Assembly (NCBI GenBank): GCA_963576785.1
Contig: OY756141.1
Coordinates: forward strand, 3,348,001 to 3,412,000
DNA: 64,000 nt
Source of the DNA: Chlorophyllum brunneum
Taxonomy: Eukaryota > Basidiomycota > Agaricomycetes > Agaricales > Agaricaceae
Direction of reading: 5' to 3'
Below are positions 46,044 through 58,721 of this stretch, piece by piece. A program made the translations under genes and the position numbers. The notes beneath the pieces were generated by a model. It was given only the letters and a program-made list of their open reading frames with translations, was not told the DNA's origin and made no database searches. Each line of letters begins with the position of its first letter. Within the stretch, counting starts at the first letter, position 1.

Positions 46044-47225
46044 TTACCCGAGTCCAAATATCTTGGGCAGGTCTTTAAAAAAATCCTTCCTCATCTGACG
46101 CATAATCTCAACATACGCACTCTGACAAGACGAACACAAAATACTCCCAAATGTTCCAGTTCCCCAACTCGCATGCTCTCTCAAAACCTCCAAAACATCT
46201 CTCCGCATTATCACATCCTCCAAAACTTCCGCCCAACGTAGATGAATACGTTGACCACACACAAACCCACGTTGATTCGCGTTCGAGCGACAATTCCACG
46301 TTCTGATTTTCGCTCTTGCTTGTTGTGAAACCCATATTGCCATAGTTTCTCTTCCCAGAGCCAATGCTTCCAAGTCCTGAAGTTCAAGAAGATGCATCAT
46401 CGCCTGTTCTTCTCCACGCTTTTGTGTCTCCTCATCATTTCCTCCACTATCTGCTGGACGTTTCGGGTACGTCTGTATGGTACAATAATACGCCAAAGGA
46501 AGGACCTCGGGCATTTCTGCAATTCGAGCCAAACGGATTGCAGCAGCGGGATCGAGACGAGGCATATCGTTACCAAACATCTCACGCTTTTTTTCAAGCG
46601 TATCCCAATCTTCGATGGTGCGTGGCCACGCTGCAGAAAGTTGATGGGTGATTTCATTACGAAGGGGGTCGATCTCATATTTGAGTGCTAGGCACATGAC
46701 GCCGACCATCTCGGTCGTAGATTGTGTCGTCGGCTGAGTGAGCCAGGTTTTCAATGGGCTTGTGCTGAATGATAAGACTAATTAGACCTACCGAATAAGA
46801 GGCATAGGATATATGGTGACTTACAATGGCTCATATATTACCCTCAAAAACGCTCTCAAGACATCCGGGTCATCTTGCAAATCCACCTTTGGAATCCCTT
46901 CACACAACTCCTGAGCCTCCGATTGTGGTTGGGGGATATTAAGCATATCATAGAAGACTGAAGAATGTTTCGCTAGGAGTGACTGGTGGACTCGGAAACA
47001 AGTTGTTCCGGCTACGAGCATAACATTCCCATCATCATAATAGACATGCTTGTCCTTGTGAAGGATATGTCCTGGGCTCAATCCAGCGCGGCAGCCTGAA
47101 GCAAATGTAGGAGACGACGGAGATTGTGAACGGTGTGTAGGAGAGGAAGGAGTACCAGGGTCTCTGAGAGAATTCTGATAGTGGGAGTGGTCCAGGGTAT
47201 CGCTTGATGAACTTCCGTTTGACAT
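46044..47225 (-). CDS. BTB/POZ domain protein
   Basis: Two exons (47225-46825, 46764-46044) give 373 aa. After a Ser/Pro-rich start of about 65 residues comes a BTB domain: DDGNVMLVAGTTCFRVHQSL, LAKHSSVFYDMLNIPQPQ, VDLQDDPDVLRAFLRVIYEP, then GVMCLALKYEIDPLRNEIT. The C-terminal half (ARIAEMPEVLPLAYYC, TWNCRSNANQRGFVCGQRIH, FGSILCSSCQSAYVEIMRQM) is the standard tail of the large mushroom BTB family, with paired Cys residues. The role is unknown; BTB proteins often dimerise or serve as Cul3 adaptors. No signal or membrane segment is seen. Confidence 0.9.
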
Positions 47226-47981
47226 TGCCTAACCCCTAAGAATCATCACCATCAGGGACTTAGTAATTATTTAAATCACTTCGCACTTACCAGTGAAAAT
47301 CAATGGAAGACGGAGGAGGGTCGCAAGATGTGTCGTAGTCCGTTATCCCAGGATGAAGGTTTCCTGCGATGGGAGAAACTCCCAGGTGGAGACTTGTGGC
47401 TAAGCCTGGGCGGGCCTAAAGTCTTTATGGTCGCAGGAAGGGTAAAGAAAAGTTCCGGGAATTTTCAAATCTTAGACAACGGCCAAGACATTGCCGTGTA
47501 TTTGAGCCGTTCCCAAGCGAGAGGAGGCGATGAAAGCAGTAATATTATATAGCAAGTCACCATTCAGAACACCATTCCGTTGGATCACCAATTAGGCCAT
47601 CGGCATCTGCCTCTGAACAAGCTCAAGGATCAATGTGTGGCGCTTTGACCTAAAGGGTTAAAGTAGTGGTGGTCTGCCGTGGCTGGATTGCATGACGCCA
47701 AAAGGTGTGATGAGGCGACACCAGGACCCACATGGGCCAGCTTGTAGGCTTTTATTGTGGCTCGACGTTGAACTTTCAGCCGAGGTCACGTAGAATGCTT
47801 CCTAAGGATCTTTCCATAGTGAGCGCTTAATACAGCGCCTAGATAATATTAGAAAAAGATTTTATGGCTGGCGGAGCGAGTCTCCTCGACGACCATGACA
47901 TAACGATAAGTAGAGTTCGTAAAGCTCCCCTACACTTCAGAGTACGTTATGGCGTTCTTCCCCTTCCGGGGGATACACAAC
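47226..47981. other. Intergenic, no gene seen
   Basis: The 74-codon plus-strand frame at 47328-47552 has no recognisable feature. The stretch holds the 3' end of the carnitine acetyltransferase gene and the promoter of the BTB gene. Confidence 0.45.
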
Positions 47982-50900
47982 CTAATATTCCACCAACGGA
48001 ATGACTTTCCCTATAGTAGCGTCAGCAACTAATAACCAACTTGTGGTGGGGAGGATCACTAGCACACTCACCAACATTAGCATAAGGCGACTTCTTTCTC
48101 CTACCCAGTAACTCGACCTCTCCACTATCAAAGAACGAGTATCCAGCTAAAAGTTAAAGTAAGCGTAAACAATCGTATCAAAGAAGGGAAAACACCGGAA
48201 TGGAACCAAAAATAGTTGAACAACAAAGGGGATAGTCCATCCAATGATACCTCGAGCCCGGGTTCGAGAAGCATGGAACAGAAGAGAAATCAAGAAGTAC
48301 AGAACGAAGCACATAGACACCGAGCATGCTGCATATTTTCATCAACCAATCATACTGAACCATCGAGAAAAAAAAGAAATCGTGAAAGAAAAATAGATGA
48401 TAGCGATAATTCGGAGGCATGACACTCACGCATGGGTATTGCCTCCCCAGCATCGTCTACATTTTCATCCGAATCGTTGTCATATGCAACCCCATTTATG
48501 GGTCTGCCCGTCTTGGAATCCCTCAAAATACCCGTGTGGTCAACGAATGGTGCGGGGCGAGCGTTGGCAGCTCTGTGAAGTTGAACAATAACACGTTGGA
48601 TTTCGTATAGATATCCCCGGAGCGTGTCGAGGAATCGTCGTGTTTGGAGATGTTTAGATGATGCGCATCTAGAAAACGACAGCACGATAAATCTACTTAT
48701 GGATTGCGGAAACGACGCTTGTACTCACATTGAGATCCCTTCATCCTTAATAATATACCCAATACCGTAACCATCTGCAGCAACAGGTCCAAACCCAAAC
48801 AGCCTCAAGGCAGGGTTTCCACAATTCGAAGTACTAAGAATTGAAGTACTCAAGTGAGCGTAACCTGGATCAGTAAAGATACTCGGAAGCTTGGGTTTGG
48901 ATCTCTTCCTGGTAGGACTATCACCCTGTGTTGGAGATACCGAAATGGGCGACGAAGACGGTGATGAGGATGGTGAAACTGGATCGTCGAGTGATGGATT
49001 GAGGTTACCCTCAGCTTCGCGTTGCAAAAGGCAGTAAAGCGCGTATAGATGTCTATCCTGTCCGAGGCCTTGAGCACACTCTTTCGTGAGTTTAACGTGA
49101 CGTTCGCATGCTTTTCGAAGTGCGATGACCTTGTCTTGTGGTGTGGATTCTGAATAGAAAGTCTGAGAAACCCCCCACTGTAAGAATAGGTTTCCCATTT
49201 TGACTAGAACATGGTATACCTTTGTGAAATTGACGCTTTCGGGTTGAACCGAGCGAATGGCCTCGGTACGGCCATGCAAAAACGCCTTCGTCATTGCCGG
49301 TTCATAAACACATTCAACGCGGCCTAGATCATCATCATCGGAACAACGAAGATTGTGCCATCTGAACGACACGTACCATACAATCCAAAGTACGCAGCCT
49401 GGAATGCCATCTGAACAAAAGCATCCGGACTGAATCCATGACTCGTAATGAAGTTCTTCCCATAACCTTTGAACTCGAGAGCTTGACAATCATTCTGGCA
49501 AATAAGATCACTGATCCTCGTCTCCGCAAATCGGACGCCCGCACGGAGCTCAGGCGAAAGCTTCCACTCAAGCTTCTTCGGGGTCGTGTCAATTCGTTCG
49601 AATGGTGGAGTTGGTGGTTCTGCGGAATAAATTTAGTCAGGGAGTTTAACGAGGTGGATGAACTTACTCTGTGTACCGCGCGGCTTGTAAGACTTGGCAT
49701 GTGGAGATAAAGGGGCGTGAAAGAGCGTCGGGGCGGAGGGATTGATGGAGCGAGCAAGGAGCATGAGGCCTTCAGTAAAGACATCTGCAGCGAACCTGAT
49801 AGAAGGGTCAGATATAGAAACGGGGAGATCTGACCGTAAAGCAGACCTCAAGACTGTGTGGCCATCGACACCTGTATGTTCGAAGTTGATTCCGGCAGAG
49901 CCATCTGCACAGACAATAATTTGAAGCTGTCAAAGAACCAATCATAAGAAGCTGTTGCTGTAACCGAGCAGCTGACTTACCTTGTCATACCAACGATTGG
50001 TACAAGTCCCGACTTGTTCACCACCTTGTAGATTATACGTACCACAAAGGAAGTTCGAACACAGATCCGCAAGGTTTTCTGGAGTAGCGTCATCAAGACA
50101 TACGACAAACAAGGCTCTGTCGATGATCTGGAGGCAGCCAGCATTGTTACGATCCTGCTGTAGCATCTTCCTCAGTCCGGACCATATCTTCCGATTTTCC
50201 GTTGAGAGAACCCCAATCGCCTTGCGTGAAACTTCTGAGGGGTCGAGGGTATCGGCATCCGTAACGATTGCTTGCAGGTTTCGCACAACTTCGCGCTCCG
50301 TAAGAAGGGGGAGATTGTCCTCATCCAGGACATCAAACCAGTCTAAGCAGTAATTAGCTGATTATTGTCGTGATAGGCAGCTGAATACTGACAGAATTGG
50401 CCCCTACGAAGCACTGCGATGTGCTTCGAGTCAGGATACACTTCCATTCGGCAACCTCTCTATGATGGTGTGTCATGACGTCAGTCAATCAGCGAGCCAC
50501 ATGGCTGGACGAACATCAGTGGGTATCCGGGCCGTGCCAAAGAGACGGGTGTACTGGTCCATGTCAAGGGGTGTTCCACGAACATGATCAGCTTCAAGGT
50601 TGCCATTGCGAAGGTCGTGAATGAACCCGAGGGAAGAGACAATAAGCGACGCCGCTCGAGGAATTTGGGACCCACGGTCTGGTGTAGGGTCATTCCTTCC
50701 CAGTAGTGAATAGGTGAAGAGACTCGGGAGCGATGGGCAACATACTCGAGGACGAAGAAAGGATTGAGCGCAAGGACGACGGGGTCACTGTGGGAGAGGT
50801 AGGACTCATACCAGAACTCTTCGATATAGCTACACAGCCTTTCTGAGCAATTGATCTTCCTTGTCATACAACACAGTACTCACCTAGCCCTATCCTTCGA

Positions 50901-51149
50901 CCACTCAATCAACTTCTGATGGATCCTAGGTCCTTCGCTCTCGAGAAATTCCTGAACCGCGACTTTAGTTGCTTCATGTTCTCGTTCATCTTGCAGAGCT
51001 TCGAGGGCTTTGAGGTATCGTTTACAAGTATCCTCAAGTGGGGGTATAGGTAACCTGGGCAGCTGATCCTGGAACGCGAAAGTTTTGCCTGAGGACTTGT
51101 CCTCCGCAAACCTGGCCGCAAAATCGGAACCGGTCGATGAAATAAACAT
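47982..51149 (-). CDS. Carnitine O-acetyltransferase
   Basis: Twelve exons (51149-50884, 50829-50746, 50695-50515, 50459-50393, 50342-49981, 49926-49668, 49619-49377, 49323-49220, 49162-48729, 48668-48430, 48146-48072, 48010-47982) give 780 aa. Choline/carnitine acyltransferase blocks occur in order: LPRLPIPPLEDTCKRYLKAL, YIEEFWYESYLSHSDPVVLA, GTPLDMDQYTRLFGTARIPT, VLRRGQF, NFEHTGVDGHTVLR with the catalytic His, FITSHGFSPDAFVQMAFQAA, LSTSILSTSNCG (carnitine-site STS), FGFGPVAADGYGIGY. It transfers acetyl groups between CoA and carnitine for export from peroxisome or cytosol to mitochondria. No targeting presequence or C-terminal SKL is seen, suggesting a cytosolic YAT-type enzyme. A 283-nt intron precedes the last conserved block GYSFFDSGEVELLGRRKK. 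Confidence 0.95.
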
Positions 51150-51529
51150 GGTAAAGGGAAAAGGGAAGAAGTGACAGGGGCTCTCGGAAGGGGGGGTTAT
51201 AAAGAGGACCTACAGAACAGAATTGCTCATCACGAGGTTCTTGGGGTAGTAAGTGGAGATGCGCGGGGTGCCGTACAAGAGGGAGAGATGAACTTGGGGA
51301 TATGGTCTGGTGATAAGTATAGCTTAAGGACCCATTCGGCGCGTGCCGTGAGGCATATCTTTCATGCCCGCCCATGTCGACTCGTCATGCGGTGTTTGAG
51401 CGAATTGTCAACGATTGTCACATCCGGTTCATCTCTATCTAGTACAACAGGTACCAGCCATCAACGGATCCGAGTGAGCCGAATATGGATATCTTGTATT
51501 TCTCCGTCTACCTCCGCATCATTGATAAT
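51150..51529. promoter_or_regulatory. Carnitine acetyltransferase promoter and WSC gene 3' flank
   Basis: The 380 bp between two same-strand genes show no TATA close to the ATG at 51149; a GGTTATAAAG-like run lies at 51190-51200 on the plus strand only. Nothing else stands out. Confidence 0.35.
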
Positions 51530-53237
51530 CTATGCCGGTACTATCTGCACCATCACCGGTTGACAATCAGTGGAAATGTAATGCGGGTGTCCCGTCACTG
51601 GTGATAAGACCAAATCCAGCCTGTTGTTCGCCGTCAAATTCGTGCAAAGCGAAAACGCATCGGCTTTGCCACCAAAAGCAAGAAGCGCTGGACTGCCTGC
51701 TGGTGCAGAGATATCATCCTACAAAATAGGACCGAGTTGGTGAATAATTTAGATTTAAATCTCAGGGTACGCACCATTGTACAATATGCCTGAACTCCCG
51801 GAAAAGCCGGTACTGACGCTGCAAAGGTCGGTGACTCCCCATCTCCAGGTCCGGTCGATGCCATCAGTTGACCGATGATGTTATTCGATTGTGGCAAAAC
51901 AATCGAATTTTGCATTGAGAACGTTGGCCATTCGGTACAACACGTCTGACAAGCCTGAAAACAAGGGTTCAGATTGTGTCAACTCTTGCATCAGATGCTT
52001 GCAGCTTACAGAAAGAACAGTCCAAACGACATTCTTCACCATCTCAACGACTACTGGCTTTAATTTGAGGACACTTGGACCACTGCTTGGCACATTTTGG
52101 AACTGGGCTTGTAAGGTAAACGGTTGGTCGACCTCCGTACTAATACATTCCCTTGGCCCGCCCGGAGCAGAACCAAAATGATAGACCGCAAGACGATTCC
52201 CGTTACCACAGAATTGCGTTACGTCTGCATCACAAATTTGTCGACAGTCGTTGTCTGAAACACGCTGTGTTGGGGGGTTGATAGTGTTACCGCACCCTAG
52301 TGTGGGGTTGAAACTCGGTGTATAAGGGATCATGAGCAGTAAAAGACGTACAACACTCCCTGCCTGTCTCGATACCTGCAAAGGCATATCCGAGGGATTG
52401 GCAGGCAGACACGCATGTCGAAGCGGTCACTCCGAGCGGTACATTCACTGGGTTGGTGAGTGTTCTGGCAAAAACCGAATCCCTATTCGCAGGATTAAGC
52501 CACACCACACCCTCAGCGCAAAGAATGAACGACGCACGTAAAGCAACCTTCGTAGACCCATGCCCCATCATCGACGCTCTGCACAATTTCTGGACTTGGC
52601 TTTCCGTTGTAGAATATATTCAACCTATCTCCACCACCGCAAAGCTCGGTAGCATTTCCGCCACAAGCCATATTACAGTCCTCATCTGCCGTCTGCTCTC
52701 CTGGGACCTGAATTGCCGAATCACAATCTTTCGCATGCAAGTCAATGACATGTTACAAAAGCGCAAAACCGACGTACAGCATTCCTAAAACGTGTGTCAG
52801 GACAGAGAACAAGGAATGAACTGGAGAAACATACCCCTAAACGCGTCATTTGTCGAAAGAAATACGTTGGCTCGTCATCTCACGTCACAGAACGCGCATA
52901 AAATAATACTTACGACCAAATTCGACGCCGGCAAAGATGTAGCCCAAGGGGTCACAAAAATTCATACAGGTTTCGATGGTCATGTTATGGTCCGAGTTGA
53001 TCATGGTGGCTCTTAGCGTCCTTGAGGTCGAGATATCGGTAAAACATCCTTTGGACGTCCACGGTGCGGGGAGTGGTGGAATTACTGGTGTGATGGCGCG
53101 TACAAGAGTCTGAAGAAAGGCAAGAGAATAGTCAGGGTCCAAGGAGTAGTTGATAGGCGCCGTCCTACCATTCCGCCCGCCATGGCACCGATCACCACAA
53201 CCAGTACACGCTTTGGCTTCAGAATTGTAGACCGCAT
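51530..53237 (-). CDS. Secreted protein with two WSC domains
   Basis: Nine exons (53237-53169, 53109-52914, 52836-52835, 52784-52778, 52727-52538, 52482-52352, 52296-52010, 51954-51775, 51718-51530) give 416 aa. The start MRSTILKPKRVLVVVIGAMA looks like a signal peptide and was chosen because it lies just below a TATATAAG box and splices in frame. WSC domain 1 begins WTSKGCFTDISTSRTL and ends GGNATELCGGGDRLNIFY; domain 2 runs from WVYEGCFTDSVFARTL to DADVTQFCGNGNRLAVYHF. WSC domains bind carbohydrate and occur in wall sensors and enzymes. The following 180 residues are unnamed; there is no transmembrane helix or GPI tail. Two exons inside domain 1 are 2 and 7 nt. Confidence 0.85.
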
Positions 53238-53277
53238 TGCTGATTCGCGTTATGGGGTCAAACACCAAATCTCCCCT

Positions 53278-53286
53278 TATATACCC
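53278..53286 (-). promoter_or_regulatory. TATA box of the WSC gene
   Basis: The minus strand reads GGGGTATATAAGGGG, 41-49 nt before the ATG at 53237, implying a very short 5' leader. Confidence 0.55.
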
Positions 53287-53931
53287 CTTTCTACGCCAAC
53301 TTTCTTCATCTGGGAATAACCTAAGACTCAACTTCCGTTGCGTTCTACATGAGAACGATGCAAGGCACAAATACTTACTTTCGTATCCTTCGTCCTACGT
53401 GAACTCATCAGTCACACGTCAACGGTCAACAATCATCTTCTTTCATCAATCCGACGTATCAACTTTCTTTTTTTCGCCATGTTCTTGACACTCAAGGCAC
53501 ACCTTTGTGCCTCTCTCAATTTTCTTTTGATCGTGGCCTCGAAGGCCATCTCATCCGCGACGGAGTGAACTAGGCAGTCGCACCTTGACAAAACCCCGGA
53601 CATGACATTGACAATATCTCTCCTTGTATTCCGTTGCATTACCTTGGCGCGGAATAAATTAGTCGGTTCAATCCTTGCTTCTCCAGCGCTTCCGCTTCTC
53701 CCACTCTATAAGTACAACTCCCACCGTCATGTCAAGTTTTCATATTTAGTCAATGCGGACGAGAAGGGTATGGCTTTCAGGCACCTAATATCCGCTCATC
53801 ATGACTCTATCAACTCTATTGGCGGGCTTTGAGCTATGACCTATTTACATCTTTCCACAAGCCTCTGACATGGGATATTGATCCAGGTCTACTATGTTCC
53901 TTCACCTCGATTGCGAGACAGAATGATCAAC
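53287..53931. other. Intergenic with a small signal-peptide-like frame
   Basis: A 29-codon plus-strand frame at 53479-53568 starts MFLTLKAHLCASLNFLLIVA and resembles a signal peptide, but no downstream exon could be joined. The 76-codon plus frame at 53602-53832 has no recognisable domain. CpG content is normal here and stops abruptly at about 53932. Confidence 0.3.
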
Positions 53932-56900
53932 GGGCAAGGTTCTTTAGAATTTTCTCTCTTCTTTAGAAGAACAAGACTCTCAAATTCAGTCACCTAAACT
54001 CTATACTAGGCTTTCTCTTTTCTTGATGGTTGCCCTATCATTTTTGCCACCATGCTATCCTACAGATTATCCCACCTGTCCCATCTTCTGGGTTACATAC
54101 TTTATGTACCTGAGGCTATGAGACACCTCAAGCTTTCTAGCTCTCCCACCTAGTTCATAGTCAGAGTAGAAGCTGAACAGTTGCAAGAATCCAAAAACCT
54201 ACTTTTACTTGAGACTACACATACTTTTGTTCTGGGATGGGCATATCCTCAGGGTGTGCATTGGGCTGTTAGAGAACCTCAGACTGGAGTTCAGTTGTCC
54301 CAACAAGTATGCAGCTTGCAGTCCTCAAATAATCTAGAAGTATCAATAGCTAGGTCTGTAAGGATCTTTTCCTAACCTTTTACTACTATCTTTCTCTTTT
54401 GGATAAGTGCTCAATGTAAACTGGAGACTACATACAGTCTTTGACATGTAGCTTTCTTGTTACCAAGTCTGAGAGTTATTATTTAAAATAAAATTTGCAT
54501 AAAATTTGCATAGTTAGCATGAATTACATAAATATTGAGGTAGTATCAGTGCTTTTGGGCAGAAGTCCAGAAACATCATCATATATTCTCTATGTCAGAC
54601 ATTATATTTGTAAACAGTGATTGTTTATAAGTAACATAATTAACTAGTCTGCAACAAGTGCAATAAGTATGGGCAAGTAGAATAGTGTCTCTATACCAAG
54701 TAGAGCAAAAATATTCTAAAAATATGATTAGAAGAATTATTTGTACAAGCATAGGAATTCAGAAAGTTAACATAGTAACATATTACTATGTAAACATTAT
54801 TTAAAACATATCTTATGTAAGTCATATGTAAAATGTTATTCAAAAATATTCAAATACTTTTTACATGACTTTATTAATAAGAATAGTTTGCAAGGTAAAA
54901 ATGAATGGTATGGCCAGAGTTCTGAAGTTGCAACATAAAAAGTAGTTCAATATGGTACAATAAATTCATCTGAAGTTGTGATATGAAAAGTTGGACTTCA
55001 GAGTTATACAACAATTGTTTTATATACTTTAATAAAAGAAGAAATTTCAGACATCTTAAATCTGATAAAAAACATTATATGGAGTCTTTTTAAGTTATAA
55101 GGAGATAACAAAATATGAAAAGGAGAAAAGATAAGACTACCTAAGTCATTGCAATATCATTTTTCATCACTCATTTCTTTTAAAATATACATTCTCTGGC
55201 TCTTAAATCAAACTCAATTCCTAGTACAACTGAGTTGATACCTAATACTAACATGACCAATCCTAGCATAATCCTACAGTCTAGTCCTAGATATAGTGCT
55301 CACTCTGGGATATACAATTAATCTACAGATATAGGAGAAAAAAGTCTAATATCTTAATTTGGATTTCTACTATACTGTCTCAAAGAAAAGAATGGATATG
55401 TACAGTACTGAGTACTTAATATCACCTATTACTATATACCTTCTGATAATACTTATTTATTTATTTTTTTCATCAATATTTAAAACAGGGCTTGGATACA
55501 GTCTGCTCTCTATACCTATTACAAGTATGATATAGGGCTCTCCAACCTATATCTGAAAAACTTTATTGATGAAGTAGTATGTTAAACTATAAGCACATAT
55601 AGACTAAAGCATACAAAAGTCCAAGTGATAATCCAGTAAAAAACAAATAGAGGAACTACTTAACATAATTGATCAGTACCCTTGTCTCTCTTCTCTGAAC
55701 TCTTATCTTCCCATAGCAACCCTGGATCCAGTCAGCTTTAAAGTGGTGGACCCAGAATGAGCATTTCAGCTTATTTGCCACATAATCTCTACTGCAGTTT
55801 AAGCAATAGACAGTGTGGGAGTATGGCATACCCTTGAAGGTAGCAGAGATAGAAGATTCAGCTTTGGTATTACTATTATAGCATTCAGAGAGGAGATGGT
55901 GGTGTTTCACTTAGTGGAAACTGCTATATTGGGAATACTTAAGGCTTTTGGACCTATAGGTAGAAGTTAGATGGTCCTATTTCCAGTAACAATTATACTG
56001 AGATCTTAGGGTTTGCACATACAAGTTTAATGAGACATTCATAGCCACCAATATAGATGTGTTTGCTAGTAAGTTTCTTGGCAGCAGCTCCAGACTGGGA
56101 ATCCCAAACATCAAACCAACTGGTGGCTGAGTCTAAGTAGCAGAAGTTTTCATAACCTGCAGGATATCTGTGAGTTCAAGCAAAGAAAGGTGAGAGGTCT
56201 TAAGTACCTCAGTAATTTTGGTGACTGAAATATAGTGGGTAACACCAGAATCTTTGAGAGGAATGTTCAGAACCTTTAGATAGGACTTGGACCTAGGAAA
56301 GGTGGTTGTAACTGGGGTTTTGAGGCCCAGGAGCTATTTGGCAACATCTGCAATAAAAGTAATCTTATTGATAGAGAGAACAGCAGAGATAGTAACAATA
56401 ATGCTACTATAAGCAAAGTATGTCCCATCTGCCCAGACTTAGCATAGAGAAAAGTGTTGTTAGCACTTTTGATAAGTGCCAGGAAGTTGACATTAGTAGT
56501 TCTGGCATCAAGTACTAGGAAAATCTGGCAATGGTTGGAACTAGTAGTGGTAGAGTGCATCTTGGAGGTATATTTAGGAGATAATATGATAGCTTAGTAT
56601 ACTACCATGATATAGTCCAGAGGGAAATGAGGAAATGCCTTGGTTATATAAACCAAGTAATAGGATCAGTAGTGGTAGTAGTGGTATAGGACTTCTTAGT
56701 TAGCATAGGTATAGGAGAAATAGGATTAGTGAGTACTAGTGTGTGTTGGCCTTGAATAGTAGGGATCTTATGAGGGCCTAGGGAGGGAACCACAGGAGAA
56801 GGGAACATATGATATGCTCTTATCATGCATAGGAACAGGAGGGGCTAGTAGAGTTATAGAGGGCTTTGAAATACCAGATATAGTCACATTACTGCTTACT

Positions 56901-57287
56901 TCAGTAGATCCATGGGACAGAGAGAGAGCCTGTGGAAGAACTAGAGCAACTGGAAAAAAGATCTGGATCACTACTTTCTGGTACAAAGTAGCAATGGAGG
57001 TCTTTTTCCTAAGGTAAGAAGAGTAAAATGATCTTTTGAGGATTCTGAAGCAAACATAGTAGTAAAAAAAACCACTACAAGTGTTAAGAATGGAGAAAAT
57101 GTCTGTTGATAAGATGTTGTCCACATTGTAGATCTGAGCAAGTAAGGCAAAAGCCTGACTAGTATGTGGAGTTACATTGGACCAGAAAGGGGTCTAGTTG
57201 AATGACCCTAGACTACTAAACTGGATAGTGTGGAGAGTAATGTTTGGCTACTGCTGAACTCTCATGTCATCTCCAAAAGAGTCTTTT
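53932..57287. other. CpG-free AT-rich transposon island
   Basis: Reading every line, I found no CG dinucleotide between about 53932 and 57287. The left part (53.9-55.6 kb) has no recognisable coding content; the right part contains the LINE ORF1 relic. Numerous TG and CA dinucleotides suggest loss by deamination of methylated CpG. Confidence 0.85.
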
Positions 57288-58721
57288 CGGATCAAAAATC
57301 TCAGAGTACCTATTACTGGGTTGGGGCATCATCCAAAGTCAAGTCTTCTGTCCCTCTTCTCCATTTCTATGCTTCCTCCATTTCTATTTCATAACTGTAA
57401 GCTATCCCCTTTAAGTCCAATTGTAGGTCTACACCATAGATGATCATCTGGAGAAAGTCCCAAATAAATAATGTATTCTATCTAACCTCTTCCTTCCTTC
57501 TCTCTTCTCCATCCTACCTTTATAGTATAAAAACATTATCAATCCATTGGTACCTGGTCCCCTATTGTTCTACACCTTGTCCATAGATGATTACCTTCAT
57601 TTTTCTTCTCTTTTTTTGGTCTAATTACTTCATGAAAATGTACCTTGGCATATTTCTTTCACACTTCTAAAACTGGGCCATATTCATGTATGTATATAAG
57701 TAGTATGTCTTCGATAAGGGAAGGCAGTGAAATACAAATGAGTATCTAAATCCCCTCAGATTCCCAAAGCCACTTCATCTCTTATCTATCTTAACTCCAT
57801 TAATTACCCAAACTTGATCACTATTTTTCTCAACCATTTCCTGGTCAATTTCTCTCAAATCTTCGACACTCTGTACCGCTAATCGACTCCTTTTGGTTGG
57901 AAGCAAAGCAGTTGTTGGATTTGGCAGCGCTCATTAAAGCATTCATTCACCAGCCCATACCCTTGTTTTATAATAGCATATGGAGTGAAAGTAGTAAGGG
58001 TCAAGGAAAAGATAAGAGACTCAGTCAATAATATGGTAGAAGGAAGGAGTAGTACCTCCGAGGCACTGGACTCTATTTCAGCTTCAATATCTGCTTCCAA
58101 TTCTGATAGTCCAGTAGTAGATCCTGTGGAGGAAGCTGCTCTAACTTTCTTCTGTTGTCATTTGCACTTACTATAGCTGCATTCCATATGACTAACTCTA
58201 CAGTATGTTATTAATCTAATATTTGTCATTGAGACTATGCCCTTTGACTCACATTATGCACCTCTTCCTCATGTATTTCATGAGTTAACTGATCACTGTT
58301 GCTCTAATTATACTACTGGACACTGCTGATGATATCACAGTGTTTTAAGGGACTTTAGTGTTATTGCTGACATGACTATGCCTATTATTACTTGTAAGTC
58401 TTAGGGTTTGCTACCTAGACATTTAGTATATAAAGCAGCATGTATTCCCTTATTATTTACAAGACAATCTACTTGATTATCTATCTTGTTCTACTTGACT
58501 CTCTCAGCAACTCTTAGTTTACCTTACTGTTTACTAACCACACTATCAGCAAGTTAGATCATCCATCTGCTACTGCATATTACTGTGCTGTTCAACATCT
58601 TCCACTGATGCTTCAGTTGCAATCTAGACTTGTCACTGGGGCCAGTGGTAGTTCTATAAAAGAACTTGGAGGTAATTTTCTCATCCCAAGGTAGGTTGGG
58701 GGTACTGATGTTTTTAGACAT
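55656..58721 (-). mobile_element. Tad-like non-LTR retrotransposon (LINE), ORF1 relic
   Basis: The minus-strand start is at 58721 (MSKNISTPNLPWDEKIT). After a solo LTR insertion at 58153-58597 the same frame resumes (KVRAASSTGSTTGLSELEA). Downstream pieces include QIFLVLDARTTNVNFLALIK, KITEVLKTSHLSLLELTDIL, and a Cys/His-rich region with the spacing of gag-like zinc knuckles in LINE ORF1 proteins (YCLNCSRDYVANKLKC, FWVHHFKADWIQGCYGKIR). Several stops and shifts interrupt it. No reverse transcriptase ORF2 is visible downstream, so the copy is truncated or has decayed past recognition. Confidence 0.7.
58153..58597 (+). mobile_element. Solo copia LTR with intact target duplication
   Basis: 445 bp with TGTTG...CAACA ends, flanked on both sides by TCTTC, a perfect 5-bp target duplication. 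Same family as the LTRs at 34-37 kb. It sits inside LINE ORF1. Confidence 0.93.
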
